This document shows, piece by piece, positions 8,677 through 17,572 of a DNA stretch of 64,000 nt. The stretch lies in contig CAUFMB010000005.1 of the NCBI GenBank assembly GCA_959026535.1, positions 1 through 64,000 of the forward strand, read 5' to 3'. Position 1 is the stretch's first letter; each line of letters starts with the position of its first letter. The DNA is from an uncultured Collinsella sp. (GTDB lineage: Bacteria > Actinomycetota > Coriobacteriia > Coriobacteriales > Coriobacteriaceae). The notes beneath the pieces were generated by a model, which saw only the letters and a list, made by a program, of their open reading frames with translations, searched no databases and was not told the DNA's origin. Made by a program: the position numbers and the translations under genes.

Positions 8677-9540
8677 TCATTCGATGACGGTGTGGGAGTT
8701 TTGCTTGCGCATGGTGGCGAGCATGTGTTTGGGGACGGTGTGGACCATGCAGCTGCCGATGGTCGCGCTCGCGGCGGCCTTGGCTGCATCGCTTGCGTTT
8801 TTGGTCGCGTAGCTGTGGCGGAAACGCTTGAGCATGGCAATGTCGTTGCCGCCGTCGCCGTAGACCGCGACCTCGTCCTCGGCAATACCGTAGTAACCCG
8901 CCAGCCAGGCCACGCTCTCGCCCTTGTTGCACGCTACGTCCGTAATCTCAAACATCACCGGGTCAAACGGCGCGTTGACCACGCGGTCCGAGCGCTCGAC
9001 CAAATACGCCTTAAGGTCGCGCTCCAGCTCGGGCGAGGTCACGCGGCAGTTGATCTTGCACACATCGTGGCGCAGAATGTCACCGATCGATTGGTCGAAA
9101 TATTGTTCCTCGTGATACCCGCCACGTGCACGCATGCCACGCATCACGATACGCTTGATAGGGCTGTCCTTTTTAAAGCCCGCTTGGTGCATCTCGAACG
9201 AACCGCTCGAAAACATGCCATCGGGCGTGGAGCAATCAAAACAGATATCCGGAAACTCCTTGAGCAGATCCTCGGTAACCTGCGGATCGATGGTCCAGGT
9301 TTTGAGCACCTCGCCATGACTGTCGCGCACGATTGATCCATTGGAGCAGCAGGCGTCAAGCGCCAGGCCCGTAAAGCCATGCTCACCAATCGGCAGCGTC
9401 GAGCGCCCGGTCGCGGGAACCACATGCAAGCCAGCCTCGGTCAGCTCGCGAATGGCATGGCGGATGGTCCCATCTGCCTCGTGCAGGGCGTTGAGCAGCG
9501 TTCCGTCTAAGTCGCTCGCAAACATCTTGATCATGGGCAT
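8677..9540 (-). CDS. Cof-type HAD-superfamily phosphatase
   Basis: A 287-residue haloacid dehalogenase-like hydrolase of the Cof/YidA subfamily; members remove phosphate from sugar phosphates, flavin mononucleotide or pyridoxal phosphate. Motif I is DLDGTLL near residues 9-15, with the nucleophile aspartate first. The C2-type cap follows, and the magnesium-binding motif is YGDGGNDIAML near the C terminus. Two ATGs six bases apart (9540 and 9534) share the ribosome site AAGGAAAGG; I use the first. A longer upstream reading frame exists but lacks family similarity. The gene is single, with no operon partner. Substrate cannot be told from the sequence. Confidence 0.85.
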   Translation of the reverse strand: MPMIKMFASDLDGTLLNALHEADGTIRHAIRELTEAGLHVVPATGRSTLPIGEHGFTGLALDACCSNGSIVRDSHGEVLKTWTIDPQVTEDLLKEFPDICFDCSTPDGMFSSGSFEMHQAGFKKDSPIKRIVMRGMRARGGYHEEQYFDQSIGDILRHDVCKINCRVTSPELERDLKAYLVERSDRVVNAPFDPVMFEITDVACNKGESVAWLAGYYGIAEDEVAVYGDGGNDIAMLKRFRHSYATKNASDAAKAAASATIGSCMVHTVPKHMLATMRKQNSHTVIE

Positions 9541-9646
9541 GCCTTTCCTTCGTCTGCACGATATTGTAGGCGAAGGAGAGGCTCGTTCTCGTATGGGCGT
9601 TCCACGCCGCAGCAATCGTTTCTGTTAAACCGCTGCACTGCGAACG

Positions 9647-10908
9647 TCACATTGTTTGTGGTGAGCGACTTTTCAAGCGATAAAACAGCACCGTCGTCAG
9701 CACCAGTACCACCAGCATAGCTGCGAACACAGCCGCCGGCGCCCATCGATCATATGCAAATCCGTATGTCAATTGGCCAATAGGCGTTGCGCAGGAAAGA
9801 GCCATATATACGACCGAAAGCACCTTTCCGCAGAGTTCCGCCGCGCCGCCCGCTGAACGAATGCAACGATTTCGACCGACGCAATACTCGCCCACACCAT
9901 GACCCATGCCGAACCGACCGCAAGCGCAGCAAACACAATTTGGCCAGCGCCGCTCAGCAGCGTGACAGTAATCGGCACGACTCCAAAACAGATCATCGCA
10001 ACGTATCGACATATGTCATTGAAGGAAAAACGATTCGGCCTAATACCGACCAAACCGCCGCCTGCAAGACCGCCCAGCCCCATAGCTGCCTCAATAATCC
10101 CAATGCAGGAAGATTGCATGCCGAGATGCCTGGTAACAATAACGGGTGCACCAATCGTTAACCCAACCAACGCAAGATTCAAAACAGCCGCAAGCAAAAT
10201 CACGGCGAGCAACGAGGTGTTTTGGAGCAGGCACCGAATCGCTGACATAAAATCGCTTTGACATGCCATACGAGTCGAGCTATCCCCCGTCATTTCAGAG
10301 GGGACATTTTGTTTGAGTGTGGCCCAAAACAGCAGCGTCGACATTGCAAACGCCACCGCCGCGATCGCGCAAAGGACGTCGATTCCAAAGCATCCGTAGA
10401 CGGCTGTTCCAACCACGGGACCTAGAATATTGCTCGCCATGGTCGTCTGCGACACTAACGCGGTGGCCCGCTCGACCTTTTCCTTGCCGACCATGTGCAG
10501 CGTCTCAATTTGAAGTATCGGCTTCAGAATAGATTGAACGGCGTATTGGACGCACAGCATCACCGCCACAACAGCCGCAAGGGGCAACGAGCACTTCATG
10601 GGAACAAATAGCATCGCTGCAACCATTAAAGCAATACCGAGAGCTGCTAGAACGCCGCGATGCCCCTCTCGATCAGCTAATACTCCGCCAGCCGGAGTCG
10701 CAAGCACGCCCGGTATAAACGCTATAGCCGCGACGGCACCATATAGCGTTGACGAACCACTGCGGTCGAGCAAGTAAAGCGGGCACGCAAAGCACAGCGC
10801 CGACAACGTCGAATACACGCACAGCTGCGCAACGAGAAGACCGACGAGTCTTATAGGCAGCGCTGTCTTTGATGCTGATACGGCATCGAAGTCTCTCATC
10901 CCGTCCAT
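9647..10908 (-). pseudogene. MFS transporter, frameshifted near the C terminus
   Basis: The gene encodes a major facilitator superfamily exporter-type protein with about 12 hydrophobic segments. The start is the ATG at 10908 (MDGMRDFDAV), with AGGAGG nine bases upstream. The frame is open to about 9850, where a GC-rich run (GGGCGGCGCGGCGG) interrupts it. The last 65 or so residues (ELCGKVLSVVYMALS, then GQLTYGFAYDRW) continue in the next frame to a stop at 9647. Rejoined, the protein would be about 420 residues, normal for the family. This may be a real inactivating indel, a phase-variable tract or a sequencing error. A TetR regulator lies immediately upstream on the same strand, and two matching operators lie between them. 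Confidence 0.75.
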
Positions 10909-10923
10909 AGAGCTTTGCCTCCT

Positions 10924-10944
10924 ATACATACTATTGGTATGTAT
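10924..10944. promoter_or_regulatory. Operator dyad upstream of the MFS gene
   Basis: ATACATAC, five bases, GTATGTAT. It lies directly before the ribosome site of the MFS gene. A second site with the same 8-5-8 spacing is at 10990-11010. The neighbouring TetR protein is the obvious candidate binder; this is inferred. Confidence 0.6.
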
Positions 10945-10989
10945 TTAACGGCTCGAAAAGGGCGACCGTAGCCACCCTCTTACATCAAT

Positions 10990-11010
10990 ATATATACCGT
11001 TAGTATGTAT
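10990..11010. promoter_or_regulatory. Second operator dyad, same spacing
   Basis: ATATATAC, five bases, GTATGTAT; one mismatch from the perfect dyad at 10924-10944, centred 66 bases away. It abuts the stop codon of the TetR gene and lies in the presumed MFS promoter. Confidence 0.55.
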
Positions 11011-11011
11011 A

Positions 11012-11674
11012 TTACCACCCGACACGGTTCCAAACGTCCCAAATTTGGCACGTTGTTTGAAGCACTTCTTCCCCCAAATCGAGACCCACTGCGGCCGCCA
11101 TCTGCGTCAAACATTGCGCGCGAGCGACCATTCGCTCCTTGGGCTCGAGCGGACGGAACAATGGCAGCAGCCAAAGATTCGCTAGCAACGATACGGCCTC
11201 TGCTGCTTCGCGCGGGCATTCGCACGCAATGGAGCCGTCGGCGACGCCTTCCTCGATTACCGGCAAGAGATATCCATCGGCCGACTCGTCAAACGAACTC
11301 TGATACTGCATCGCCAGCAGACGCGAACTCTTTACCGGATCCGCCGCAGGATGTATGCGCGCCCAAAGCTCAATTTGTGGTACGACAGACTCAGGCGCAT
11401 AAAGTCGCTTGAGCTTTTGGGCGCCCGTCATATTGCCAGCACCGAGCGTCGCGCGGCGGCGTTCAACAATCGGAGCCATCGCTCGATCAAACGCGGCGTT
11501 GAAAATCTCTTCTTTGCTCTTGAAGTGATGATAGATAGCGCCCTTGGTCATGCCATCGAGACGGTCAACGATATCCTGGATGCTCGTTCCCTCATAACCC
11601 TGTGCGCAGAATAGCTCCAGCGCCGCGTCGAGAATCTTCGCGACCGTCTCTTCGGGATATTTATTGCGACCCAT
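11012..11674 (-). CDS. TetR/AcrR-family regulator of the adjacent MFS gene
   Basis: A 220-residue TetR-type repressor. The DNA-binding domain is clear: ILDAALELFCAQGYEGTSI, then DIVDRLDGMTKGAIYHHF at about residues 30-50, KSKEEIF, followed by a helical effector domain with several cysteines and tryptophans. It lies upstream of, and in the same direction as, the frameshifted MFS transporter, a common drug-efflux arrangement. Two identical-format dyads in the 100-base gap between them suggest that it represses the transporter. The ligand is unknown. The start is the ATG at 11674 (MGRNKYPEE), which is the family's usual N terminus. Confidence 0.85.
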   Translation of the reverse strand: MGRNKYPEETVAKILDAALELFCAQGYEGTSIQDIVDRLDGMTKGAIYHHFKSKEEIFNAAFDRAMAPIVERRRATLGAGNMTGAQKLKRLYAPESVVPQIELWARIHPAADPVKSSRLLAMQYQSSFDESADGYLLPVIEEGVADGSIACECPREAAEAVSLLANLWLLPLFRPLEPKERMVARAQCLTQMAAAVGLDLGEEVLQTTCQIWDVWNRVGW

Positions 11675-11681
11675 AATCCGC

Positions 11682-11735
11682 CCATCCGCAACGCAAGTCT
11701 TATTCCTTATTGCGATATTTTAACGTTGCGGATGG
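11682..11735. repeat. 12-bp inverted repeat between P-II and TetR genes
   Basis: CCATCCGCAACG (11682-11693) and its exact complement (11724-11735) bracket 30 AT-rich bases. The element lies between the stop of the P-II gene and the start of the TetR gene, so it may be a transcription end signal for the former or an operator for the latter. I cannot tell which. Confidence 0.6.
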
Positions 11736-11748
11736 CAAACGGTCGGCC

Positions 11749-12087
11749 CTACACCGCGGCGGGGCCGTGTTCGCAGGTACGGATGCGGATAACCTCCTCG
11801 ACCGGCTCGACCCAAATCTTGCCGTCTCCAACGGCACCGGTGCGAGCGGCGTTGCAGATGATGTCGACAATTCCGTCGACGTGCTCGTCGGCACAAATGA
11901 GCGTGAACTGCACCTTAGGGATCGTGTTGACAAGCAACTCGTTGCCGCGCACGTATTCCTTCCAGCCATGCTGCGCGCCGCAGCCCTGCACCTGATTGAT
12001 AGTCATGCCACGAACATCGGCAGCAAACAACGCATCTTTGAGAACCTCAAGCTTCTCGGCACGAACGACCGCCGTAATCTTCTTCAT
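11749..12087 (-). CDS. P-II family nitrogen regulator (GlnK-like)
   Basis: A 112-residue P-II signal protein that reports nitrogen status by binding ATP/ADP and 2-oxoglutarate and typically plugs the ammonium channel. It aligns end to end with E. coli GlnK without gaps: the T-loop lies at about 37-55, the nucleotide-binding TGAVGDGKIWV at about 83-93, and RIRTCE near the end. The canonical modification tyrosine 51 is leucine here (RGNELLV) and position 46 is valine, while a tyrosine is found at 45. Uridylylation or adenylylation at the usual site is therefore unlikely. It follows the ammonium transporter gene on the same strand, separated by a structured 110-base spacer. Confidence 0.92.
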   Translation of the reverse strand: MKKITAVVRAEKLEVLKDALFAADVRGMTINQVQGCGAQHGWKEYVRGNELLVNTIPKVQFTLICADEHVDGIVDIICNAARTGAVGDGKIWVEPVEEVIRIRTCEHGPAAV

Positions 12088-12133
12088 AGTGAATTCCTCT
12101 CTTTAATATAGAAATGAACCGCTCATTCACATG

Positions 12134-12241
12134 GCACGGGTTTTCCAGGTGCCCGAGATTGCCCCGAAAGAGGAGCGCCGCGTACTTCGGTACGCAAGCG
12201 ACGGTTTGAGGGGCAAGGTCGGGTGCCTGGGAAAGCCGTGC
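12134..12241. repeat. Long imperfect hairpin between ammonium transporter and P-II genes
   Basis: Nested arms pair 12134-12156 with 12219-12241 (several G-T pairs), then TTGCCCC (12159-12165) with GGGGCAA (12210-12216), with an apical GCGTAC-TTCG-GTACGC stem (12179-12194). Its outer arm ends two bases from the transporter stop codon. It could modulate how much transcript reads into the P-II gene. No T-run follows, so it is not a standard terminator. Confidence 0.7.
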
Positions 12242-12243
12242 TG

Positions 12244-13521
12244 CTAATCGAGTCCGGAGAACGAGGGATATGCGCTCTCGCCGTGTTGACTCACATCCAG
12301 GCCCAGCGCCTCGTCGGCCTCGTCCACACGCAGGCTGCCGTGGAACAGCATCTTGACCACCGCGGCAATCACCAAATCGAGCACCAGTACAATAGCGACC
12401 GTCACCACAATGCCCAAAATCTGCGAGATGAGCAGCGACATGTCGCCCGTGTAAAACAAGCCACCCTTGCCGGTCCACGAAAGCTCCGGCACGCAGAACA
12501 GGCCCGTGAGCACGCCGCCCAAGATGCCACCGATGCCGTGGCAGCCGAACGCGTCGAGCGCATCGTCGTAGCCGAACTTGGTCTTAAGATGGCTGATGGC
12601 CAGGTAGCAGACGGGCGATACAATCAGGCCCATGACCAGCGCCGCCCACGGCTCGACAAAGCCCGCGCCCGGCGTGACCACCACGAGGCCCGCAACCAGA
12701 CCGGTGCTGGCACCCACCAGCGTGGGGCGACCGGTGTGCACGCGCTCGACGGCAAGCCACGAGACCATGCCCGCCGCGCTGGCCGTCACGGTGTTGAGGA
12801 TGGCGAGCGCCGCCACGGCGTCGGCCTTAAACTCGCTGCCGCCGTTAAAGCCAAACCAGCCAAACCAAAGCAGGCCGGCGCCCAGCGCCACAAACGGCAC
12901 GTTATGCGGACGGTAGCTCACCATGCCAAAGCCGCGACGACGGCCGAGCATCAGGCAGAGAATCAGGCCCGTCAGACCGGACGAGATGTGCACCACGTCG
13001 CCGCCGGCAAAGTCGAGCGCACCGATGATGTCGCCGATAAAGGAGCCCTCGCCGCCCCACACCATGTGGGCAAGCGGCGCATAGACCACGAGCAGCCAAA
13101 TACCTAGGAAGGCCGCCATGGCACCAAACTTAACGCGGCCGGCCAGGCTGCCCGTGACGATAGCAGCCGTGATCATAGCAAATGCCATCTGGAAGGCGAT
13201 GTTGATGATCTGAGGGTAGACGGCACCGTCCGACGCGGTGCCCTCAGCCGCCTGCAGCACCTGGTTGAGCACCGGCAAGCACAGCAGCTGGTCAAGGCCT
13301 CCAATAAACGGGCTGGAACCGTCGCCGCCGTAGGCCAGCGACCAGCCGGCAACAATCCACAGCACGCCGACCAGGCCAATGGCGCCAAAGCACATGAGCA
13401 TGGTGTTGATGACATTTTTGCGCCTCGAGAGGCCGCCATAGAAAAACGCCAGACCCGGTGTCATTAAAAACACGAGCATGGTGCAGATGAGCATAAACGT
13501 TGTCGATCCCGTATCGTACAT
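12244..13521 (-). CDS. amt: Ammonium transporter (Amt family)
   Basis: A 425-residue Amt/MEP/Rh channel with 11 predicted membrane segments that brings ammonium into the cell. Visible family marks include FMLICTMLVFLMTPGLAFFYGG at the N terminus (split here as FMLICTMLVFL and TPGLAFFYGG), DFAGGDVVHISSG with the conserved aspartate, the pore-histidine regions, and DALDAFGCHGIGG. The start is the ATG at 13521 (MYDTGST), supported by AAGGGGGAG; a longer reading frame upstream has no family similarity. The P-II gene follows on the same strand. This amt-glnK pairing is near universal, and the P-II protein normally closes the channel when nitrogen is plentiful. Confidence 0.93.
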   Translation of the reverse strand: MYDTGSTTFMLICTMLVFLMTPGLAFFYGGLSRRKNVINTMLMCFGAIGLVGVLWIVAGWSLAYGGDGSSPFIGGLDQLLCLPVLNQVLQAAEGTASDGAVYPQIINIAFQMAFAMITAAIVTGSLAGRVKFGAMAAFLGIWLLVVYAPLAHMVWGGEGSFIGDIIGALDFAGGDVVHISSGLTGLILCLMLGRRRGFGMVSYRPHNVPFVALGAGLLWFGWFGFNGGSEFKADAVAALAILNTVTASAAGMVSWLAVERVHTGRPTLVGASTGLVAGLVVVTPGAGFVEPWAALVMGLIVSPVCYLAISHLKTKFGYDDALDAFGCHGIGGILGGVLTGLFCVPELSWTGKGGLFYTGDMSLLISQILGIVVTVAIVLVLDLVIAAVVKMLFHGSLRVDEADEALGLDVSQHGESAYPSFSGLD

Positions 13522-13719
13522 TCGCTCCCCCTTGATCGCATGAACGTTGTCGGCGCCCATAATGCGACCGAGGAGCAACTGGTGTAGACCAGATACGGCG
13601 TTGTTAAACGCTGCGTTGTCGAATGGAAACGGCGCCGCAATCTTGGAAACGGCGCGGCAACGGGCGCGAAACGAACGGGAAATACGCGAGCAAGGAAGCC
13701 GCGAGCGCTCCCATCCCGG

Positions 13720-14739
13720 CTAGCGTCGGAACAGCTCGCGGGCTCGGTCGCGGAGGTCGGTAGCTCGGATGACGCCCTCGTAGCGGTTGATGCGCAGACG
13801 CGGGAAGGCGTTAAAGAAGCGTAGGTCGCGGCGGCTGAGTGACACGCTCGGCACCGGACGGCTCATGCGCTTGCCGGCAAGGCGACGACTGAGCGACGGA
13901 CGAGGCATGCTCGGCGCGGCATCGGCCACGCGGCGGGCAGCAAGTGCCAGACCGCGGGCACCGTCCGCGATAAACGTCGGCATCGAAGCCTTCTCTCGCA
14001 GGGCATCGAGCGTCGCGTCACCCAGCTCGGCCAGCCACGCGTTAACGGCACGGCTACGGATGTGCGTCTGTGTCACCGAGTCAATCGTCGATTCGGGAAT
14101 GCGCTCGAGCATTGAGTCCGAGGCATCGGCAAGCGACTCATTGATGCGGTCGGCAAGGTCGGCGCGCACGCGCTCCAGCTGATCGGACAGACGCCGCCAG
14201 CTCGCCAACGAGCACGCCGCGTCGACCATCATCGCGACCGCGACGATAAAGGCGGACAGCCGCACAATCAGCACCGGCAGATGGCCAAGCAGCCCCAGCA
14301 ATGCCGGCTCCACTAAACGGCAAATGCACAGCGCACCCAGGCCAAACGCGCAAGCCCAGTACAGGCAGATACGTCCGTGCAGGTTAAACGGTAGGTGCGA
14401 ATAGTCCCAAAAGCGAGCGCCCGTTGTTTTTTCCAGCAGCACGCCCACGCTGTACTCAATCACGCTGCATACGAGCGCTGCAGCGACAAACTGGCTCGAG
14501 GCATCCGGAATCCCACGCAACAGCAGCCAGCAGGCAATGCCGCCCGCGCCATAGATAGGGCAGCACGGCCCCAGCAAAAAGCCACTGTTGGCAAATCGTC
14601 CGTGGTTGAGCATGGCGCAGACTGTCGATTCCCATGCCCAGCCGCAAAAACCGTAGAAGGCAAACGAGAGCACCAGCGCCGAGAGCGGACAGGCGGCGAG
14701 CGTCGCGCCGTCAAATGCCATATCAATCGCGGTTCCCAC
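13720..14739 (-). CDS. CmpB-like putative ABC transporter permease (PF06541 type)
   Basis: A 339-residue membrane protein. The N-terminal half matches the CmpB-type putative permease family: FYGFCGWAWES, then NSGFLLGPCCPIYGAGG, and a later FWDYSHLPFNLHGRICL, in five or six hydrophobic segments up to about residue 190. The C-terminal 150 residues are soluble, basic and predicted helical, with no recognisable domain. The probable start is a GTG preceded by GAGGAGAGG; an ATG six codons in is an alternative. It begins three bases after the stop of the HD-domain gene, so the pair is cotranscribed. The family's transport role is unproven. Sequence downstream to the window's other genes shows no ATPase partner. 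Confidence 0.75.
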   Translation of the reverse strand: MGTAIDMAFDGATLAACPLSALVLSFAFYGFCGWAWESTVCAMLNHGRFANSGFLLGPCCPIYGAGGIACWLLLRGIPDASSQFVAAALVCSVIEYSVGVLLEKTTGARFWDYSHLPFNLHGRICLYWACAFGLGALCICRLVEPALLGLLGHLPVLIVRLSAFIVAVAMMVDAACSLASWRRLSDQLERVRADLADRINESLADASDSMLERIPESTIDSVTQTHIRSRAVNAWLAELGDATLDALREKASMPTFIADGARGLALAARRVADAAPSMPRPSLSRRLAGKRMSRPVPSVSLSRRDLRFFNAFPRLRINRYEGVIRATDLRDRARELFRR

Positions 14740-14742
14740 CGT

Positions 14743-15276
14743 CTACCCTCTCCTCTTTTCGTTCGAGCCCTCGTTCGAATCGTTCGCGCCGCCTTTGCGC
14801 GGTAGACGGCCGGCGACCGTCTCGCGCAGCGCGCACCATTTATCTGCCAGGCATACAATCCAAGCCTCACGACACGTCGGCGGCACTGGCACCAGCGGAA
14901 ACATATGCCGCACGATGATATTCCGCTCGCGCGACGTCAGCTCAAAATCTTCCTCCGCACGTGCCAGGGCAAAAAACGGGTGGCGAAAGCCATGCAGCCG
15001 ATGGCTTGGGTCGGGATCGTGCCAGTCATAGAGAAAGTAATCGTGCAGCAGGGCCCCGCGTAGCAACGAGGCGCGGTCGACCGAGACACCGACGCGGCCC
15101 AGGCGCTCGGCAAAGGACAGACTTGCCCGCGCCACCGAGGTCACATGCGCATACACCGTCACATCGCCATGCTGAATAAACTCGCGCGTCAGGTCCAGAC
15201 GGCCCGCCTGTGCCAGTTGACGGGCAGCATGGTCCACTTCGCACGCGATTTTCTCGGCACGAACGACATCGGACAT
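14743..15276 (-). CDS. HD-domain phosphohydrolase-like protein
   Basis: A 177-residue HD-superfamily protein. HD proteins are metal-dependent phosphohydrolases, often acting on nucleotides. The metal motif is visible as HGDVTVYAHVTSVARAS near the N terminus and LLRGALLHDYFLYDW near residues 75-90, followed by the histidine-containing HGFRHPFFAL and IIVRHMFPL segments. This order matches the small HD family found as short stand-alone genes in Coriobacteria and Firmicutes. Start at the ATG at 15276 with GGAAGGAGG; upstream codons lack similarity. It is translationally linked to the CmpB-like gene. It faces away from dxs, and a 230-base divergent promoter region, containing the dyad CAAAACGTTTTG (15365-15376), lies between them. 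Confidence 0.8.
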   Translation of the reverse strand: MSDVVRAEKIACEVDHAARQLAQAGRLDLTREFIQHGDVTVYAHVTSVARASLSFAERLGRVGVSVDRASLLRGALLHDYFLYDWHDPDPSHRLHGFRHPFFALARAEEDFELTSRERNIIVRHMFPLVPVPPTCREAWIVCLADKWCALRETVAGRLPRKGGANDSNEGSNEKRRG

Positions 15277-15504
15277 GCTGCCTCCTTCCAGCGACTCACG
15301 GCGACAAGCCACGGCCTGTGCGCAATCGATAAAAACATCATGGAACACATCAGTATGGCATCGGACAAAACGTTTTGCCCCGCCAGTTGGCGAATTACCG
15401 CGCCGCCGTCACATATCAAACGCCAAAATGTGCGAGACTGTTTTGTGCAATTGTGCCGGCCGAGGGAGCGCCGGCGCTCGATTCGCATGGAGTAACCCAC
15501 AACG

Positions 15505-17289
15505 ATGCTGCTTACGCAAACGACAACGCCCGAGGACGTCAAGGCTCTCGACCGCGCCGAGCTTCCGCTGCTCTGCGGCGAGATCCGTCAGGCAATCCTC
15601 GAAAGCTCCGCCGCCGTCGGCGGGCACGTTGCCCCCAACTTGGGCGTCGTTGAGCTTACGGTTGCGCTTCATCGCGTGTTTAACTCCCCCATCGACAAGA
15701 TTGTCTTTGACGTTTCGCACCAGACCTACGCCCACAAGGCGCTGACGGGGCGCGCGTACACTTATATCGATCCGGAGCGTTATGGTGAGGCTTCTGGCTT
15801 TGCCAATCCCGACGAGTCCGAGCACGACCTGTTCGCCATGGGTCACACCTCGACCTCGGTGAGCTTGGGCTGCGGCCTTGCCCACGCGCGCGACCTGGCG
15901 GGCGATGCGTACAACGTCATTACCGTTATTGGCGACGGCTCGCTTTCGGGCGGCCTGGCGTTTGAGGGCTTTAACAATGCCGCCGAACTCGATAGCAACC
16001 TAATCATCATCGTCAATGACAACGACCAGTCCATCGCCGAAAACCACGGTGGCCTGTATCGCAATTTGGCCGAGCTGCGCGCCAGTAACGGTACCTGTGA
16101 GCGCAACGTTTTCCGCGCGATGGGGCTCGACTACCGCTATCTGGACGCCGGTAACGATGTGTTGGCCCTCGTCGACGCGCTGCAGGAGCTGCGCGACATC
16201 GACCACCCCATCGTGCTGCACGCCTCGACCGCCAAGGGCAAGGGCTTTGAGCCAGCCCAAAACGACCCCGAGCGCTGGCATCACGTAGGCCCCTTTGACA
16301 TGGCGACCGGCCGCAAGCTCTGCCCGGGCCATCCGAGCGAGCCTGCGCCGCGCACCTATGCCGACATTACGGGCGAGGCGCTCAGCGCCGCCATCGAGCG
16401 CGATCCGCAGGTCGTGGGCATCACGGCCGCCACGCCCTACATCATGGGTTTTACGCCCGAGCTTCGCGCTGCCGCCGGCAAGCAGTTTGTCGACGTGGGC
16501 ATTGCCGAGGAGCACGCTGTGACCTTTGCCACCGCGCTTGCACGCTCGGGCGCCAAGCCAGTCTTTGGTGTGTACGGCACGTTTTTGCAGCGCGCCTACG
16601 ACGAGCTCTGGCACGACCTGTGCCTCAACGACGCCCCTGCAACCATCCTGGTGTTTGGCGCATCGATCTTTGGCACCACGTCCGAGACGCACCTCTCGTT
16701 CTTTGATATTTCCATGCTGGGCGCTCTTCCCAACATGCGCTACCTAGCGCCGGCCTGCATGGAGGAATATCTGTCCATGCTGAGCTGGTCGCTCGACCAC
16801 CGCGAGCATCCCGTGGCGATTCGTGTACCTGGTATTGGCCTGGTGAGCCGTCCCGATCTGGCGCCCGCCGAAGACACCGAGTACAGTGCCGTTCGCTACA
16901 ACGTGGTGCGTCAGGGCCGCGACGTTGCCGTGCTCGCACTCGGCGATTTCTTTGAGCTGGGCGAGCACGTGGCAAACCGCTTGGCCGCCGAGTACGGCAT
17001 CGAGGCCACGCTCGTCAACCCGCGCTTTGCAACCGAACTCGACCGCGAGTTCCTCGATAGCCATGCTGCCGAGCATCGTGTTGTCGTCACCCTCGAGGAC
17101 GGCATCTTGGACGGCGGCTGGGGCGAGCGCGTGGCGTGCTACCTGGCCTGCACGCCCGTGCGTACCCGCACCTTCGGCATCGCCAAGGGCTTCCCCGACC
17201 GCTACGACCCCAACGAATTGCTCGCACAGAACGGCATGACGGTCGAGAACATGGCCGCCGAAGCCGTAAGACTACTCAATCAGCACTAG
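15505..17289 (+). CDS. dxs: 1-deoxy-D-xylulose-5-phosphate synthase
   Basis: A 594-residue thiamine-diphosphate enzyme that condenses pyruvate with glyceraldehyde 3-phosphate, the first step of the MEP isoprenoid pathway and a source for thiamine and pyridoxal. Visible landmarks: GGHVAPNLGVVELTVALH, the substrate histidine in FDVSHQTYAHK, the diphosphate-binding GDGSLSGGLAFEGFNNA with its distal asparagine, NDNDQSIAENHGG, and in the pyrimidine-binding domain VDVGIAEEHAVTFA with the catalytic glutamate. It is a little shorter than typical DXS (620-640). The GDGSLSGG motif differs slightly from the common GDGA[LM]TGG, so a DXS-like paralogue with another acceptor is possible. A strong terminator follows directly. 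Confidence 0.87.
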   Translation: MLLTQTTTPEDVKALDRAELPLLCGEIRQAILESSAAVGGHVAPNLGVVELTVALHRVFNSPIDKIVFDVSHQTYAHKALTGRAYTYIDPERYGEASGFANPDESEHDLFAMGHTSTSVSLGCGLAHARDLAGDAYNVITVIGDGSLSGGLAFEGFNNAAELDSNLIIIVNDNDQSIAENHGGLYRNLAELRASNGTCERNVFRAMGLDYRYLDAGNDVLALVDALQELRDIDHPIVLHASTAKGKGFEPAQNDPERWHHVGPFDMATGRKLCPGHPSEPAPRTYADITGEALSAAIERDPQVVGITAATPYIMGFTPELRAAAGKQFVDVGIAEEHAVTFATALARSGAKPVFGVYGTFLQRAYDELWHDLCLNDAPATILVFGASIFGTTSETHLSFFDISMLGALPNMRYLAPACMEEYLSMLSWSLDHREHPVAIRVPGIGLVSRPDLAPAEDTEYSAVRYNVVRQGRDVAVLALGDFFELGEHVANRLAAEYGIEATLVNPRFATELDREFLDSHAAEHRVVVTLEDGILDGGWGERVACYLACTPVRTRTFGIAKGFPDRYDPNELLAQNGMTVENMAAEAVRLLNQH

Positions 17290-17291
17290 AG

Positions 17292-17336
17292 AAAACCACC
17301 ACAAAGGGGACAGGCACCTTTGTGGTGGTTTTCGTT
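17292..17336 (+). terminator. Intrinsic terminator of dxs, GGGACAG-type
   Basis: Perfect 16-bp arms (AAAACCACCACAAAGG, 17292-17307, and complement, 17317-17332) around the loop GGACAGGCA, ending in a T-rich stretch, three bases after the dxs stop. The loop word links it to the other GGGACAG hairpins in the window. Confidence 0.85.
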
Positions 17337-17417
17337 GCCGCCATTATAGCGACCGCTGCGAGCGACCGTGCCGTCTGCAAAGCGCTATCTCAGCTGCAAT
17401 ATTCGGAGTTTTCCCAG

Positions 17418-17450
17418 ATAAAACCTGCCAAAATAAACCTGTCCCTTTTT
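17418..17450. repeat. Dispersed repeat, AAAACCTGCCAAAATAAACC type, copy 1
   Basis: The same 30-base word, including AAACCTGTCCC, recurs at 27354-27387 (same strand) and 36738-36771 (opposite strand). In copy 2 it forms a perfect hairpin; here the right arm has decayed to AGTAGGT. It lies about 120 bases ahead of the amino-acid ABC operon, whose likely -10 (TATAAC, 17523-17528) is downstream of it. Confidence 0.7.
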
Positions 17451-17572
17451 AGTAGGTACAATAACCCATAAGGTAAGTATGTTTCTGAGTTATTTCGTGT
17501 TGACCCATTTGAGCGCGATAGGGTATAACTCTACTCAACCGCTAGGGATTTTATTGAGAAAGGTGTTCTACC

